DNA of 64,000 bases, from assembly GCA_019748215.1 (NCBI GenBank), contig JAIEPV010000034.1, positions 1 through 64,000 on the forward strand, in the 5' to 3' direction. This document shows positions 25,029 through 34,452 of this stretch, one piece after another. The translations under genes were made by a program, and so were the position numbers. Source of the DNA: Hyphomicrobium sp. Its GTDB lineage: Bacteria; Pseudomonadota; Alphaproteobacteria; Rhizobiales; Hyphomicrobiaceae. The notes beneath the pieces are model-generated. The model was not told the origin of the DNA and ran no database searches. It was given only the letters and a program-made list of their open reading frames with translations. Each line of letters begins with the position of its first letter. Position 1 is the first letter of the stretch.

Positions 25029-25769
25029 CTACACAAACGAGCGTACCAGCGTACCGATGAGCATATTCCAACCATCGATCAGAACAAAAAACAGTATCTT
25101 CAATGGCAATGAAATCACCGTCGGCGGCAGCATCATCATACCCATCGACATAACGATCGTGGCGACGACCAGATCGATGACGAGAAATGGCAGGGCAATC
25201 AAAAAACCAATTTCGAAGCCACGGCGCAATTCTGAAATCATGAACGCTGGGATTAATATCCTGAAATCGTCGGATGAAAGCTTGGGCTGGTTGTGCAATT
25301 TTTCCGCCGCTATCGCCTCGAACATGGCGAGATCTTTTTCGCGGACATTGGCCTGCATGAAGATACGGAACGGCGTTGTCGTATTCTTGTATCCCTCTTC
25401 CTGGTTTATTTTATTCTCAATCAGTGGTTTTACGCCGTTTTGCCATGATTGCTCGAACGTAGGGCTCATGACGAACAAGGTCATGAACATGGACAGGCTT
25501 ACCAAAATAAGATTGCTCGGTGTCGTCTGAAGGCCGAGGCCGGCACGCAAGAACGAAAATGCGATCAAGAACCGCGTGAAGCACGTCACCATCATCAGCA
25601 GGCCGGGTGCAACTGACAGCACTGTCAAAACGACGACGAGTTGCACGATCCGGCCAGATGCAGTCGGATCGCCGGAGCCGAGAATGTTGTCTAGGTTGAT
25701 GACTTGGGCGTCAGCCGGCGACACGAAAAAAACGACCAGCGCCAAGATGAGTAGCAAACGGATCATCAT
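25029..25769 (-). CDS. fliP: Flagellar export gate protein FliP
   Basis: A 246-residue pore protein of the export gate. It has a cleaved-type signal peptide (LLLILALVVFFVSPADAQ), then conserved helices: VLTVLSVAPGLLMMVTCFTR, FLRAGLGLQTTPSNLILVSL, and the C-terminal GMMMLPPTVISLPLKILFFV followed by DGWNMLIGTLVRSF. The ATG overlaps the fliL stop. It is the last gene of the motA-to-fliP operon. Confidence 0.97.
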   Translation of the reverse strand: MMIRLLLILALVVFFVSPADAQVINLDNILGSGDPTASGRIVQLVVVLTVLSVAPGLLMMVTCFTRFLIAFSFLRAGLGLQTTPSNLILVSLSMFMTLFVMSPTFEQSWQNGVKPLIENKINQEEGYKNTTTPFRIFMQANVREKDLAMFEAIAAEKLHNQPKLSSDDFRILIPAFMISELRRGFEIGFLIALPFLVIDLVVATIVMSMGMMMLPPTVISLPLKILFFVLIDGWNMLIGTLVRSFV

Positions 25770-26272
25770 TCGAACGCCAAACCGGTAATCAAGAGGCCAA
25801 GTACTATGCCCTGGCCGCGCGTTTTGATAAGGTCATCGAGATCGTCGCGCAGGTTTTTGAGGCCACGCGCGTCGCTCAAATCGTTGAAAGCAACGCCGCT
25901 GACAAATGCGAAAATGTCCTGCTCAATTTCGGCTCGCAGTGCCGGAGGCAAAGCCGTCGAGGGCATGACGATGAGGGAACTTTCGACGCGGATTTTCTTA
26001 ACGTTCGAATGGGCAAGCGGCGCAATGATCGGCTTTAGAATCACTTCGGTGGAATGCAGTGGAAAGCGCGAGATCGGTCTTGCCGGTGCTGCACTTTCAG
26101 CGATCGGATGATCGGCACCGATCACGGTTGTCGGTTGCGGCCCCAGCACGAGAAAGCCGAATCCGGCGCCGAACGTCCCGGCAATGACGGTCAACACCGC
26201 CAACGTGACGATCATTGATGGTGATTGTTTGCCAGCCGTGGATTTTGCGGCAATGTCGTTTGCCGTCGCCAT
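25766..26272 (-). CDS. fliL: Basal body-associated protein FliL
   Basis: A 168-residue single-pass protein: a membrane helix at about residues 20-42 (MIVTLAVLTVIAGTFGAGFG), then a periplasmic domain with HSTEVILKPIIAPLAHSN, VRVESSLIV-type strands and a C-terminal helix ending KTRGQGIVLGLLITGLAFE. FliL rings surround the stator and raise torque. It overlaps fliP by four bases and lies 27 bases after flgH. Confidence 0.88.
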   Translation of the reverse strand: MATANDIAAKSTAGKQSPSMIVTLAVLTVIAGTFGAGFGFLVLGPQPTTVIGADHPIAESAAPARPISRFPLHSTEVILKPIIAPLAHSNVKKIRVESSLIVMPSTALPPALRAEIEQDIFAFVSGVAFNDLSDARGLKNLRDDLDDLIKTRGQGIVLGLLITGLAFE

Positions 26273-26299
26273 GAGCGCGCCCTCGCGTGGAAGTGTAAA

Positions 26300-27019
26300 T
26301 TAGAACGGAGAAACATTGTCCAGGATTTGATGTCCCCATCCCGGTTGCTGCACTTCCATTACGCGTCCTCGGCCGCCATACGATACGCGGGCCTCGGCAA
26401 TTTTTTCATACGAGATCAAGTTATCGGTCGAAATATCGCGCGGCCGAATCACCCCTGCGACGGTCAGTACGCGTACCTCGTAATTGACGCGCACTTCCTG
26501 CGTTCCGCTGATCACGAGATTGCCGTTCGGCAAGACTTCGCTGACAATGGCCGCAACGAGCAGATTGATATTTTCCGAACGGGCGATGGCGCCCTTGCTG
26601 TCAGTCGAAGTCGTGCGGCCGATGCTGCCGGTGGCGCTGCCGCTGCCGTCGGCTTGGGCAACACCGACGTCAAAGGCATAGCCGAGGATCGCATTCATAC
26701 CGGCTTTCGAATCGCGTGACCGGGCCAGCGTATTATCGAGAGAGGCCTTGTCCTTGATTTCTATTTTTACAGTGACGACGTCACCGACCGTGGTCGCGCG
26801 CGGATCACGGAAAAAATCCGCAGCCGAATCCCGCCACGAAGAGTTATTGGCTATCGGCTGATCATGGGCGTCAGGTAAATCGAGGCGTGCAACACGGACG
26901 GGGACAAGGCCACTGCCGACGGGCGACAACTCTGGCTCGCGATTGACCTCTCGCAGCGGAACAGCGCATGCCGTCTGAGCCAGAGCGAGCGCGACGATCG
27001 TATGCCGGAGGTACGTCAT
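26300..27019 (-). CDS. flgH: Flagellar L-ring protein FlgH (lipoprotein)
   Basis: A 239-residue outer-membrane L-ring subunit. The N-terminal signal ends in a lipobox-like LAQTAC, giving a lipidated Cys near residue 18. The mature protein shows FFRDPRATTVGDVVTVKIEI and SEVLPNGNLVISGTQEVRVN, both typical of FlgH, and the ending GRGRVMEVQQPGWGHQILD. The start is the ATG at 27017-27019, directly after the motE stop; a GTG at 27040 would overlap motE. Confidence 0.95.
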   Translation of the reverse strand: MTYLRHTIVALALAQTACAVPLREVNREPELSPVGSGLVPVRVARLDLPDAHDQPIANNSSWRDSAADFFRDPRATTVGDVVTVKIEIKDKASLDNTLARSRDSKAGMNAILGYAFDVGVAQADGSGSATGSIGRTTSTDSKGAIARSENINLLVAAIVSEVLPNGNLVISGTQEVRVNYEVRVLTVAGVIRPRDISTDNLISYEKIAEARVSYGGRGRVMEVQQPGWGHQILDNVSPF

Positions 27020-27020
27020 G

Positions 27021-27737
27021 CTAGGGGGTGACCTTGTCACGATGCGGCCGATTCCCCGTGGTCTGAGCCATCATTGCCAAAGCCGATGTCAATCGTGCAG
27101 CACGCGACGCGTCCATCGACGCGAGAATGGCACTTGCAATCTTCGGCGACAGCTTAGATACGATCGCGGTTGCAAGAGACTCGCTCATGTTTGCCATTTG
27201 AGCAGCAGCCGTTTGCGGTTCCATTTGCGCGTAAATCGACACCAGCCCATCATTGGCCCGCTTGAGGAAATCTTCACGTCGCTGTAGCCATTGGCGATAC
27301 TCGTCGGACTTTTGCGCCAGCAGCTTCATCCGTTGCTCAATATCTTCACGAGCTTGCATCAGGCTTTTTTGTTGCAACAAGGCTTGCGCCGTCGCCGCAG
27401 CAGCCTCGGCATTCGTGCAATACTGTTCAGCAGCGCTGAGCGATTTTCCAATCGACGCCGGCGGCAACGCTGGTTCAGTCTCACCTTTTTTTGCCGGCCG
27501 CTCGACGGGCGCATGACTGGTGTTCTCGTGACCTTTTTGCTCGCCGGCACCAGCTTCAGCGACCAGGACCCTGCGCATTGACAATCTTGCAGCATTCGTC
27601 GCCGGCGCGATGGCATCGCTGGCCTTTGTCGAGCCGGCAGCAGATGAGGTATCGGAAAACACCGCAATCAGAACGCATGCCGCTGTGGAGTAGGCGACGC
27701 CAAGACTAAGTCTGCGTTTCTTTAGATCTCCGGTCAT
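27021..27737 (-). CDS. motE: MotE, chaperone of MotC
   Basis: A 238-residue exported protein of the rhizobial MotE type, a periplasmic chaperone that folds MotC. It has a signal peptide after the basic start (LGVAYSTAACVLIAVFSDTS) and an acidic/Lys-rich linker. A long coiled coil follows (SLMQAREDIEQRMKLLAQKS and nearby), then a C-terminal MgtE-N-like module (QMEPQTAAAQMANMSESLAT then LSPKIASAILASMDASRAAR). It lies between flgI and flgH, as in Sinorhizobium. Confidence 0.85.
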   Translation of the reverse strand: MTGDLKKRRLSLGVAYSTAACVLIAVFSDTSSAAGSTKASDAIAPATNAARLSMRRVLVAEAGAGEQKGHENTSHAPVERPAKKGETEPALPPASIGKSLSAAEQYCTNAEAAAATAQALLQQKSLMQAREDIEQRMKLLAQKSDEYRQWLQRREDFLKRANDGLVSIYAQMEPQTAAAQMANMSESLATAIVSKLSPKIASAILASMDASRAARLTSALAMMAQTTGNRPHRDKVTP

Positions 27738-28834
27738 TGAACGACCAATTCAGCTTGTAGCGCCCCCGCCGATTTAATTGTCTGCAGGATCGCGATGATA
27801 CCTTGAGGTTTGAGCCCCATGCGGTTGAGTGCTGTGACGAGTTCCTGAAGGCTGGCGCCTTTGACGGTCGATACACTGCCGCCACTTTCGGTCACCTGGA
27901 TCTGCGTGTCTGGCACGACGACGGTTTCGCCCTCAGAGAATGGCAGCGGTTGCGAGACCTGCGGCGTTTCCGTGACCTGAACGTTGATATTGCCATGAGC
28001 GACTGCGACGGTTGAAACGCGCACGTCGCGGCCGATGACGATGGTTCCGGTCCGCTCGTCGATAACAACGCGCGCGATCTGATCGGGCTCGACAGACAGG
28101 TCACCGATCTCCGCAAACACTCGTGCCAGCGGAACGGTGCGCGGAATTCTCAATCGGATACTGCGAAAATCCTTTTCGTTGGCAATCGGTTGGCCGAAAC
28201 GCGATGTGGCATACGTATTAATGGCATCGACGATGCGGACTGCGGTGCGAAAATCGGGGTTACGTAACAGCAGTTCCGGCGGCGCGCCTTCGCCGAACGC
28301 CCCTGGAGCATCGCGTTCGATCACTGCGCCGTTGGCGATGCGCCCACTCGTCGGCACGCCCTGTGTCACAGATTGTGCTGCGCCCGTGGCAGAGTAACCG
28401 GAGATGATGACCGGGCCTTGCGCGGCGCCATAAACCACTTCGTCGGCGCCAGAGAGTGCCGTCAACACAAGTGTGCCGCCGTAAAGCGACTTCGCGTCTC
28501 CTAGAGATGCGACGGAAACGTCAATGCGCGAGCCCCGTTGCGAAAATGCCGGTAGATCGGCCGTTACCATGACGGCCGCAACGTTGCGCGTCCGCGCTTG
28601 ATTGCCGCGAATATTGATGCCCATACGATCAAGCATCGACTGGATCGATTGTTGAGTAAACGGTGCGCTCTTCAACGTGTCGCCGGTGCCGCTGAGGCCG
28701 ACAACGAGGCCGTAGCCAACCAACTGATTGCTGCGCGTGCCTTTGAAATCAACGATGTCCTTGATTCGCGTCTCGGCTAGAGCGGCCGGCACCAGAAAAA
28801 CCGCGGCGATCAAGACGAAAAAAAAGTGTTTCAT
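27734..28834 (-). CDS. flgI: Flagellar P-ring protein FlgI
   Basis: A 366-residue periplasmic P-ring subunit. Signal peptide MKHFFFVLIAAVFLVPAALA, then RIKDIVDFKGTRSNQLVGYG and LVVGLSGTGDTLKSAPFTQQ, which identify the family, and the C-terminal SLQELVTALNRMGLKPQGII. The ATG overlaps the flgA stop by four bases and the stop overlaps motE by four. Confidence 0.97.
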   Translation of the reverse strand: MKHFFFVLIAAVFLVPAALAETRIKDIVDFKGTRSNQLVGYGLVVGLSGTGDTLKSAPFTQQSIQSMLDRMGINIRGNQARTRNVAAVMVTADLPAFSQRGSRIDVSVASLGDAKSLYGGTLVLTALSGADEVVYGAAQGPVIISGYSATGAAQSVTQGVPTSGRIANGAVIERDAPGAFGEGAPPELLLRNPDFRTAVRIVDAINTYATSRFGQPIANEKDFRSIRLRIPRTVPLARVFAEIGDLSVEPDQIARVVIDERTGTIVIGRDVRVSTVAVAHGNINVQVTETPQVSQPLPFSEGETVVVPDTQIQVTESGGSVSTVKGASLQELVTALNRMGLKPQGIIAILQTIKSAGALQAELVVQ

Positions 28835-29307
28835 GGCCCCTCGACGACAAGCGTTCCATCGGCTTTGGCGCGAGCGACGATGATGTTACCGGTGTCTGGG
28901 TTGCGCACGCGTACCATCTCACCGGCGCCAACGGATTGCAGCGGCACGCCCGTGCCGCGCACGGTCAAACCGAGCGTCTGATAGATCAGCGTATAAGTGC
29001 GCCCTTGCATCACCGCATCTTTTTCGCGCAATGACGCCGTTGTAATTGGCTGTCCGCGCATCAGCGTACGGCGCGAGATTTTGCCAACGATGTCGTTGCG
29101 GCCGGGGTACGCGTCCGCAGCCCTACCGGGCAACACGCGGATCTTCTGATCCACGATGGCGCTTTCGGCAATCACGTCGCCGGGGTAAATGACCGTTCGC
29201 GGAAAAAATGCAACGACGCTGTCGTCGGCGGCAACCGCCGACACGCCAAAACCGCAGACCCACACGGAGACGGCGATGAAGGCACCGCACACAGACTGCG
29301 TGCTCAT
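28831..29307 (-). CDS. flgA: P-ring assembly chaperone FlgA
   Basis: A 158-residue periplasmic chaperone for FlgI. Signal peptide with cleavage near SAVAA (residue about 26), then the SAF-like domain: PGDVIAESAIVDQKIRV, RRTLMRGQPITTASLREKDA and the C-terminal VGAGEMVRVRNPDTGNIIVA. It overlaps flgG by one base and flgI by four. Confidence 0.92.
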   Translation of the reverse strand: MSTQSVCGAFIAVSVWVCGFGVSAVAADDSVVAFFPRTVIYPGDVIAESAIVDQKIRVLPGRAADAYPGRNDIVGKISRRTLMRGQPITTASLREKDAVMQGRTYTLIYQTLGLTVRGTGVPLQSVGAGEMVRVRNPDTGNIIVARAKADGTLVVEGP

Positions 29308-30095
29308 TACCTTATACCCTTGGCGATGACACCATACATATCGTCGGCGGCCTGGATAACCTTTGAGTTCATCTCGTAGGCTCGCTGGGCGGCTATCAGC
29401 TCCGTGATTTCCTTGACCGGGTCGACGTTGGAATTTTCCAGATAACCCTGCTGGATGTTCGCAAATCCCGCTTCGCCCGGGACGCCCGTGATGGGAGCCC
29501 CCGACGCCGTCGTCTCGCGATACAAATTGCCGCCGAGCGGATCGAGGCCCGCTTCATTGGCGAAGTTCGCCAATGTCAACTGACCGACAACCTGGAGGTT
29601 TGGATTGGTATCGACACGGACCAGAACCTGCCCAGCATTGTTGATGACGACATCGCTGGCGTTATCGGGAATGGCAATCTCTGGAATAACGACATTTCCA
29701 TCGACAGTGACCAACTGACCGGTGGCGCTTTTGTTGAATGCGCCAGCTCGCGTGTACAGCGTCTCACCAGAGTCGCCCGCGACTTGAAACCAGCCCCTAC
29801 CGTTCAGTGCCAAATCGAATTTATTGGCGGTGCGCGCCAGCGTCCCCTGCATGTGCAGATTTCGGATCGCAGCGGGCCTAACACCCAAACCAACAGCGAG
29901 ACTTTCTGGAACCTGCTCTTCGCCACCGCGCGTCGGCGTGCCGGCCGCCCGCTCAGTCTGATAAAGTAGATCGGTGAATTCGGCCCTGGCACGCTTGAAG
30001 CCGGTCGTATTGATGTTCGCAACGTTGTTGGCGATCACCTCGACGTTTGTCTGCTGTGCCGACATACCGGTCGCCGCGATCGAAAGTGCTCTCAT
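29307..30095 (-). CDS. flgG: Distal rod protein FlgG
   Basis: A 262-residue rod protein, full family length. It starts [20 protein letters not shown] and continues [20 protein letters not shown], the axial-protein signature. It ends [20 protein letters not shown] then [14 protein letters not shown]. It lies 11 bases after fliE and overlaps flgA by one base. Confidence 0.97.
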   Translation of the reverse strand: MRALSIAATGMSAQQTNVEVIANNVANINTTGFKRARAEFTDLLYQTERAAGTPTRGGEEQVPESLAVGLGVRPAAIRNLHMQGTLARTANKFDLALNGRGWFQVAGDSGETLYTRAGAFNKSATGQLVTVDGNVVIPEIAIPDNASDVVINNAGQVLVRVDTNPNLQVVGQLTLANFANEAGLDPLGGNLYRETTASGAPITGVPGEAGFANIQQGYLENSNVDPVKEITELIAAQRAYEMNSKVIQAADDMYGVIAKGIR

Positions 30096-30105
30096 TTCGA
30101 ATTCC

Positions 30106-30426
30106 TCAAATGGACATTCTACTTATCTCGAGATAAGCGCCAACGACCTTGTCGCGAATTGCAACGGCCGCATGCAGCGACTGCTCGGCCTGCATTACAG
30201 CTTCGACGACTTGCTGCGTCGTCGCCTTGCCTTGAATTCCGGCGATCGACATGGCTTCGCCCGCCTGAAGAGAATTGACGGTATTCGATGCCATTTCCTT
30301 CAAGAACGAGGCGAAATCGACGCCGCCCGATGGCGCGGCGCCAGCAACGCCGGGCGCGCCCCCGGCCGAACCAACGCCGCCAACCGAAGGCAACGTCAGC
30401 GAGGAAATCGGAAGATTGATGCTCAT
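30106..30426 (-). CDS. fliE: Hook-basal body adaptor FliE
   Basis: A 106-residue protein joining the MS ring to the rod. After a Gly/Ala-rich N-terminus the conserved part reads [20 protein letters not shown], then [20 protein letters not shown] and the ending YLEISRMSI. It overlaps flgC by four bases. Confidence 0.93.
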   Translation of the reverse strand: MSINLPISSLTLPSVGGVGSAGGAPGVAGAAPSGGVDFASFLKEMASNTVNSLQAGEAMSIAGIQGKATTQQVVEAVMQAEQSLHAAVAIRDKVVGAYLEISRMSI

Positions 30427-30842
30427 CCTGCCCTCAAGAGATCGACGGTCATTGAGACCATTTCACGCGCCTGCTTGATGATCAGCGTGTTGGCGGAGTA
30501 GGAGCGCATCGCCTCTCGCATGTCAGCCAACTCAACCATCATGTCGACGTTTGGTAATTTCACCATGCCCTTCGCGTCAGCGGCCACATGGCCGGGATCA
30601 TATTCGGTACGGAATGGAGCTTTGTCAGCCGAAACGCGGCCAACCTGCACGACATCGATACCGAGCGCATCATCCATGACGCTTTCGAAATTGACGGTCT
30701 TGCGTTGATAGGGGTCGGCGCCCGGCGCCTTACCTGTTGATTCGGCGTTGGCGAGGTTTTCAGACACAACGCGCATGCGCGTGGATTGCGCACTCAAGGC
30801 GTACGACGCGGTCTTCATAGCTGCCTGAAGGGGGTCAAACAT
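30423..30842 (-). CDS. flgC: Proximal rod protein FlgC
   Basis: A 139-residue rod subunit with the axial motif SENLANAESTGKAPGADPYQ (in place of the more usual NxANxxT), followed by RKTVNFESVMDD, and the C-terminal MVELADMREAMRSYSANTLI then IKQAREMVSMTVDLLR. It lies five bases after flgB. Confidence 0.95.
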   Translation of the reverse strand: MFDPLQAAMKTASYALSAQSTRMRVVSENLANAESTGKAPGADPYQRKTVNFESVMDDALGIDVVQVGRVSADKAPFRTEYDPGHVAADAKGMVKLPNVDMMVELADMREAMRSYSANTLIIKQAREMVSMTVDLLRAG

Positions 30843-30847
30843 TGTGC

Positions 30848-31228
30848 CTAGACCTTTGCCGAGAGCAACAGCATGCGATTGAATGCCTTCACGATCTGCG
30901 TGTTCATTGTGTAGGACCGCATGACTTCCCCAGCCTTCAGGAATTCGTTATCAAGCTTGACATCGTTGCCAGAGTGTAAAACTTCGGCAGGATTCACATT
31001 CCGCGTTGCCATTCCCGGGCCTGAAACGCCCGCCGGAACCATATGCGAGGCGTTGGTCGCGGCCATTGGCATCTCAGTCGACATCAAAGTCGCCTCGAAG
31101 CTGGCAATATCCTTGGATTTGTAGCCGGGTGTATTGGCGTTCGCGATGTTCGTCGAAATCACCGACTGGCGCTGCGACAGCCACTCGTTTTGCTTAAACG
31201 CCCAATCGAAGACCGCCAGCGGCTGCAT
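30848..31228 (-). CDS. flgB: Proximal rod protein FlgB
   Basis: A 126-residue rod subunit. It starts MQPLAVFDWAFKQNEWLSQR, followed by SVISTNIANANTPGYKSKD, the FlgB signature, and ends EVMRSYTMNTQIVKAFNRML. I chose the ATG at 31226-31228, six bases after a GTGGGG. The ATG at 31234 is possible, and the frame stays open to a GTG at 31315 without family similarity. The 158 bases upstream could hold an internal promoter. Confidence 0.94.
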   Translation of the reverse strand: MQPLAVFDWAFKQNEWLSQRQSVISTNIANANTPGYKSKDIASFEATLMSTEMPMAATNASHMVPAGVSGPGMATRNVNPAEVLHSGNDVKLDNEFLKAGEVMRSYTMNTQIVKAFNRMLLLSAKV

Positions 31229-31386
31229 GTTCATCCCCACAGTCAGCAGTGGCTTTGAACAATCGAGTGCGTCGCTTGCGTCGAGCTTGCCAATGCGGCT
31301 AATGACACCGCTCACTCGGATTGAACGGGCTCAAACGGCACACCGATAGCGCGATACAGCAGTACAATTATGCAGCGCTGCGCCAA

Positions 31387-31809
31387 TCAGGACGAAAACT
31401 GGGCATCGTTCAGCGCATCCAACAGGCGGACTGTATTCGCCGCCGGTTCGGAGGATGCACCATCAAACGAAATATAGTTGATTTCGACGCCCGCCTCATC
31501 CGCATCCAGCAGGAGGCGGAAATAGACATGCACCGTGTGATGATGGAATTCGAGATCGAAGCTAACTTGTGGCGGCTGGCCCCAGCACATACTCACATTG
31601 CCGGAAGAGCCAAAAAACATCGTATCTGGCTTGAATGAAATTTCGATTGAGGCCTGAACGAGCGTGCCGACGCTGGCGATCTCTCCGGTCTTCAAATAGG
31701 CAACGATATCGGCTAGATCAAGCAGGCGGAGATCAGCTGCGACTTTGCGCACGCTTCTGCCGAGAGCCGCTTCGCGCTGGTAGACATGATCGACACGGCT
31801 TGGCACCAT
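31387..31809 (-). CDS. Unknown protein of the flagellar operon, between flhB and flgB
   Basis: A 140-residue soluble protein with no family that I can name. The N-terminus is helical (QREAALGRSVRKVAADLRLL, DLADIVAYLKTGEIASVGTL). The C-terminal half alternates hydrophobic strands (VSFDLEFHHHTVHVYFRLLL, DEAGVEINYISFDG). It sits 12 bases after flhB in an otherwise purely flagellar operon, so it is very probably a motility accessory factor. There is no signal peptide or membrane helix. Confidence 0.7.
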   Translation of the reverse strand: MVPSRVDHVYQREAALGRSVRKVAADLRLLDLADIVAYLKTGEIASVGTLVQASIEISFKPDTMFFGSSGNVSMCWGQPPQVSFDLEFHHHTVHVYFRLLLDADEAGVEINYISFDGASSEPAANTVRLLDALNDAQFSS

Positions 31810-31821
31810 CAGCTTCTCTCT

Positions 31822-32904
31822 TTACCTCTGGCGACTGCGTAGCTTCGTCTTGGCGTTCAGGCTGATCATAATTTCGGCTATCGCCTTGTAGAACTCGTGC
31901 GGAATCATCTGATCGACCTCTACTTTTGCGTATAAAGACCTTGCGAGAGCCTTGTCTTCGATGATCGGGATGTTTTTTTCTTCGGCAAGACGGCGGATCG
32001 ACAGGGCGATCAGATCCTTGCCTTTGGCGACGACTTTCGGTGCACCGCCCTCGCTGCGGACGTAACGCAGGGCGACGGCAAAGTGCGTCGGGTTGGCGAC
32101 AACCAGCGTGGCCTGAGATACGCCGAGCATCATACGCGTGCGCGCTCGCTGCCGGCCGAGCGCCTTGCGCCGGGACTTGAATAGAGGATCGCCTTCCGAC
32201 TGTTTGTGCTCGTCCTTTATTTCCTGCGGCGCCATACGCAGCTCTTTGCGCCAAAGGCCATGCGCCATAGGCAGATCGATGATCAGCAGCGCGGCCGACG
32301 CAAGGGCTAGCATGCCGAAAATCTCAAGAATAGACGACTGCACCCGTGCAAGGATCAGCGATGGCTCGGAGAACAGCGAGCTCTGGAATTGATTCCAGAC
32401 AAAGTAGGTTGTCGCCAGTGCCGTGACGACAATGGCAAAGAAACGAAACAGCGTTTTACCGAATTCAAGCAGGCTCGATGCGCCGAACAGCCGCTTGAAC
32501 CCTTTCAAGGGTGAGATACGCGACAAATCTGGCATGATGCGTTTAAGAACCGGAAGCGGCGCATTTTGAATGACTGACGCGCCGACGCTCGCCATAGCGA
32601 TGGCAAGGACGACAGGTCCGACAACGCCAATCGATTCACGCGTCAGCCAGCCAAGGAGCTCGGTGGCATCAGCTTCGTTGCCGAGCCGCACCAACCCTGC
32701 GTGTTCAAGGACACTGGCGAGCCGATTAGCGAGCTTTGTAAACGACGAGCCAGCCAGCACGGCAAATACAAAAAGACCAGCCAACAAGTAGGCCAGATTG
32801 GCCATTTCCTTGGAGATGGGGACGTTGCCGTCTTCCCGGGCGTCGGTGAGCTTCTTTTCGGTTGCCTGTTCAGTTTTACTGTCTTTATCGTGTGTATCGC
32901 TCAC
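31822..32904 (-). CDS. flhB: Flagellar export switch protein FlhB
   Basis: A 360-residue export-gate protein. Four membrane helices occupy about residues 28-210, followed by the cytosolic domain with the autocleavage motif NPTH (in VVANPTHFAVALRYV), the site where FlhB cuts itself to switch from rod/hook to filament substrates under FliK control. The C-terminal tail is basic. It lies 24 bases after fliG. Confidence 0.96.
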   Translation of the reverse strand: MSDTHDKDSKTEQATEKKLTDAREDGNVPISKEMANLAYLLAGLFVFAVLAGSSFTKLANRLASVLEHAGLVRLGNEADATELLGWLTRESIGVVGPVVLAIAMASVGASVIQNAPLPVLKRIMPDLSRISPLKGFKRLFGASSLLEFGKTLFRFFAIVVTALATTYFVWNQFQSSLFSEPSLILARVQSSILEIFGMLALASAALLIIDLPMAHGLWRKELRMAPQEIKDEHKQSEGDPLFKSRRKALGRQRARTRMMLGVSQATLVVANPTHFAVALRYVRSEGGAPKVVAKGKDLIALSIRRLAEEKNIPIIEDKALARSLYAKVEVDQMIPHEFYKAIAEIMISLNAKTKLRSRQR

Positions 32905-32928
32905 AGCGTTGTTCCAACTATTGCCGAC

Positions 32929-33936
32929 TTACGCGGTTGGCAATTCAATGGCACCCTCGGCGGCCAGACGAAGAACGGCATCGACAATCGCACGGCGCGA
33001 CTCTGCCAGGTTGCGCGGCGACGCAGCCGTACCGCTTTGCAGCTCAGCTTCGGCCATGCGCCGGGCGCGCGGAGAGAGCGTGCCGAGAACGACGTTTTGA
33101 AATTCCGCATCCATACCCTGCAGCGCAATAACGGTGCGCTCCACTGGCACGCCGTCCATCAGCACCGTCAGAGCTTTTGAACTGAGCGTCACCAAATCCT
33201 CAAATTTGAAAAGCAGCTTGCGGATCATCGCCGCGTCTTTGGGCTGAAACTGCGCCAAATGATGGAGCGCGTCGTCTGACTGGCTGCGATCGAGACTGTT
33301 CAAGATGCTGGCCATCGCCATGTGCTGGGAGGCGCGACCCTTGTCAGCTTCGAAAAGCTCCTGATGCAAGGTTTCTTCGAGCGCATCGATGACCATGAAC
33401 GACACGTCGCGCAAACCAAAGATTCGCGCCAGCAGCTGATTCCGCACGTCAGCTGGGAACGAGCGCAGCAAATCGGTGCTTTTTTCACTTCCAAGCCGGT
33501 GTAGGATAAAGGCTGCGACCTGCGGATGCTGACGCTCGATATAGGGCAGCAGAACGTCGTCTTTGAGGCCTATCAGGCGCTCCCAAACTGCTTCTTTCGA
33601 CTGGTTTCCGTCGGCGGCGTCGGCGGCGGCTTTATTTTCGTTGATCACCGCCGCAACGAGGCTTTTGACGTCATCGCCGTTGCCGGCGAAAGGTTTGCCC
33701 TGCCCGAACCGTTCTTCGAACTCTTCGACGAGAAGCTCAAGATCGGGAGCTGAAATAACCGGCATGCCGTCGGTCGAGCGCATGATGATATTAAGTTCTT
33801 CAGAATTGAACTTTTTCAGCAGCTCGACAGCCCGCTCTTGACCAAGCGAGAGCAGTAGTAGGCCGACCTTTTCAGCACCCGTCATGGGCTTTTTGGCGCT
33901 CGGCCGCTGCATCGTTGCCTTGTCCAGGCTGGGCAT
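32929..33936 (-). CDS. fliG: Flagellar motor switch protein FliG
   Basis: A 335-residue rotor protein that meets MotA and transmits torque. It starts with an MTGAEKVGLLLLSLGQERAV region (from residue 18) and contains IERQHPQVAAFILHRLGSEK and the C-terminal charged torque helix region (MIRKLLFKFEDLVTLSSKAL then PRARRMAEAELQ). It lies 10 bases before fliN. Confidence 0.96.
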   Translation of the reverse strand: MPSLDKATMQRPSAKKPMTGAEKVGLLLLSLGQERAVELLKKFNSEELNIIMRSTDGMPVISAPDLELLVEEFEERFGQGKPFAGNGDDVKSLVAAVINENKAAADAADGNQSKEAVWERLIGLKDDVLLPYIERQHPQVAAFILHRLGSEKSTDLLRSFPADVRNQLLARIFGLRDVSFMVIDALEETLHQELFEADKGRASQHMAMASILNSLDRSQSDDALHHLAQFQPKDAAMIRKLLFKFEDLVTLSSKALTVLMDGVPVERTVIALQGMDAEFQNVVLGTLSPRARRMAEAELQSGTAASPRNLAESRRAIVDAVLRLAAEGAIELPTA

Positions 33937-33946
33937 TTCGCGACGC

Positions 33947-34393
33947 CTATTTCTTCGACGTCAAGTTGTTGCCAATTTCCGTGAGCGTGACACCAAAGCG
34001 AGACGAGGCCTCGTCGACGACGACAACTTCGCCACGCGCGATCAATCGGCCGTTGATCAAAATGTCAACGGCCTCCCCGACCTTCTTGTCGAGCTTCACT
34101 ATCGAGCCTCGCGCCAGCCTTTGCAAGGCAGCGACCGGCATCGTCGCCGACCCGAGCACAACTTTCATGGTCACGGGTATATCCATGATCGAATTGCGCG
34201 CGTCGCCCGCAACGGTCGACTGATGAAGCCCGGCTGGCGTGGCGGGGTCTAGATTGGATCCAATCTCCATAGGCGGCGCAGTCCAGTGCGAGCGGCCCAA
34301 CGCATCGTCGAGCACTTTCGCGGTTGACGAGACACCGCCCGCGAGCTGCTTCATCAAGACATCACTGGACTCGTCGAAAAAATTGTCAGACAT
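33947..34393 (-). CDS. fliN: Flagellar motor switch protein FliN
   Basis: A 148-residue C-ring protein. The N-terminal third is variable. The C-terminal SpoA domain reads IMDIPVTMKVVLGSATMPVA, then LARGSIVKLDKKVGEAVDIL and GRLIARGEVVVVDE, a very good family match. It lies in the fliM-fliN-fliG order. Confidence 0.95.
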   Translation of the reverse strand: MSDNFFDESSDVLMKQLAGGVSSTAKVLDDALGRSHWTAPPMEIGSNLDPATPAGLHQSTVAGDARNSIMDIPVTMKVVLGSATMPVAALQRLARGSIVKLDKKVGEAVDILINGRLIARGEVVVVDEASSRFGVTLTEIGNNLTSKK

Positions 34394-34452
34394 CGTCGGC
34401 TCCCTCGAGGTTCATTCGGCTTGACGTTGAATTTCGCATTGGCGTGGAGCGG

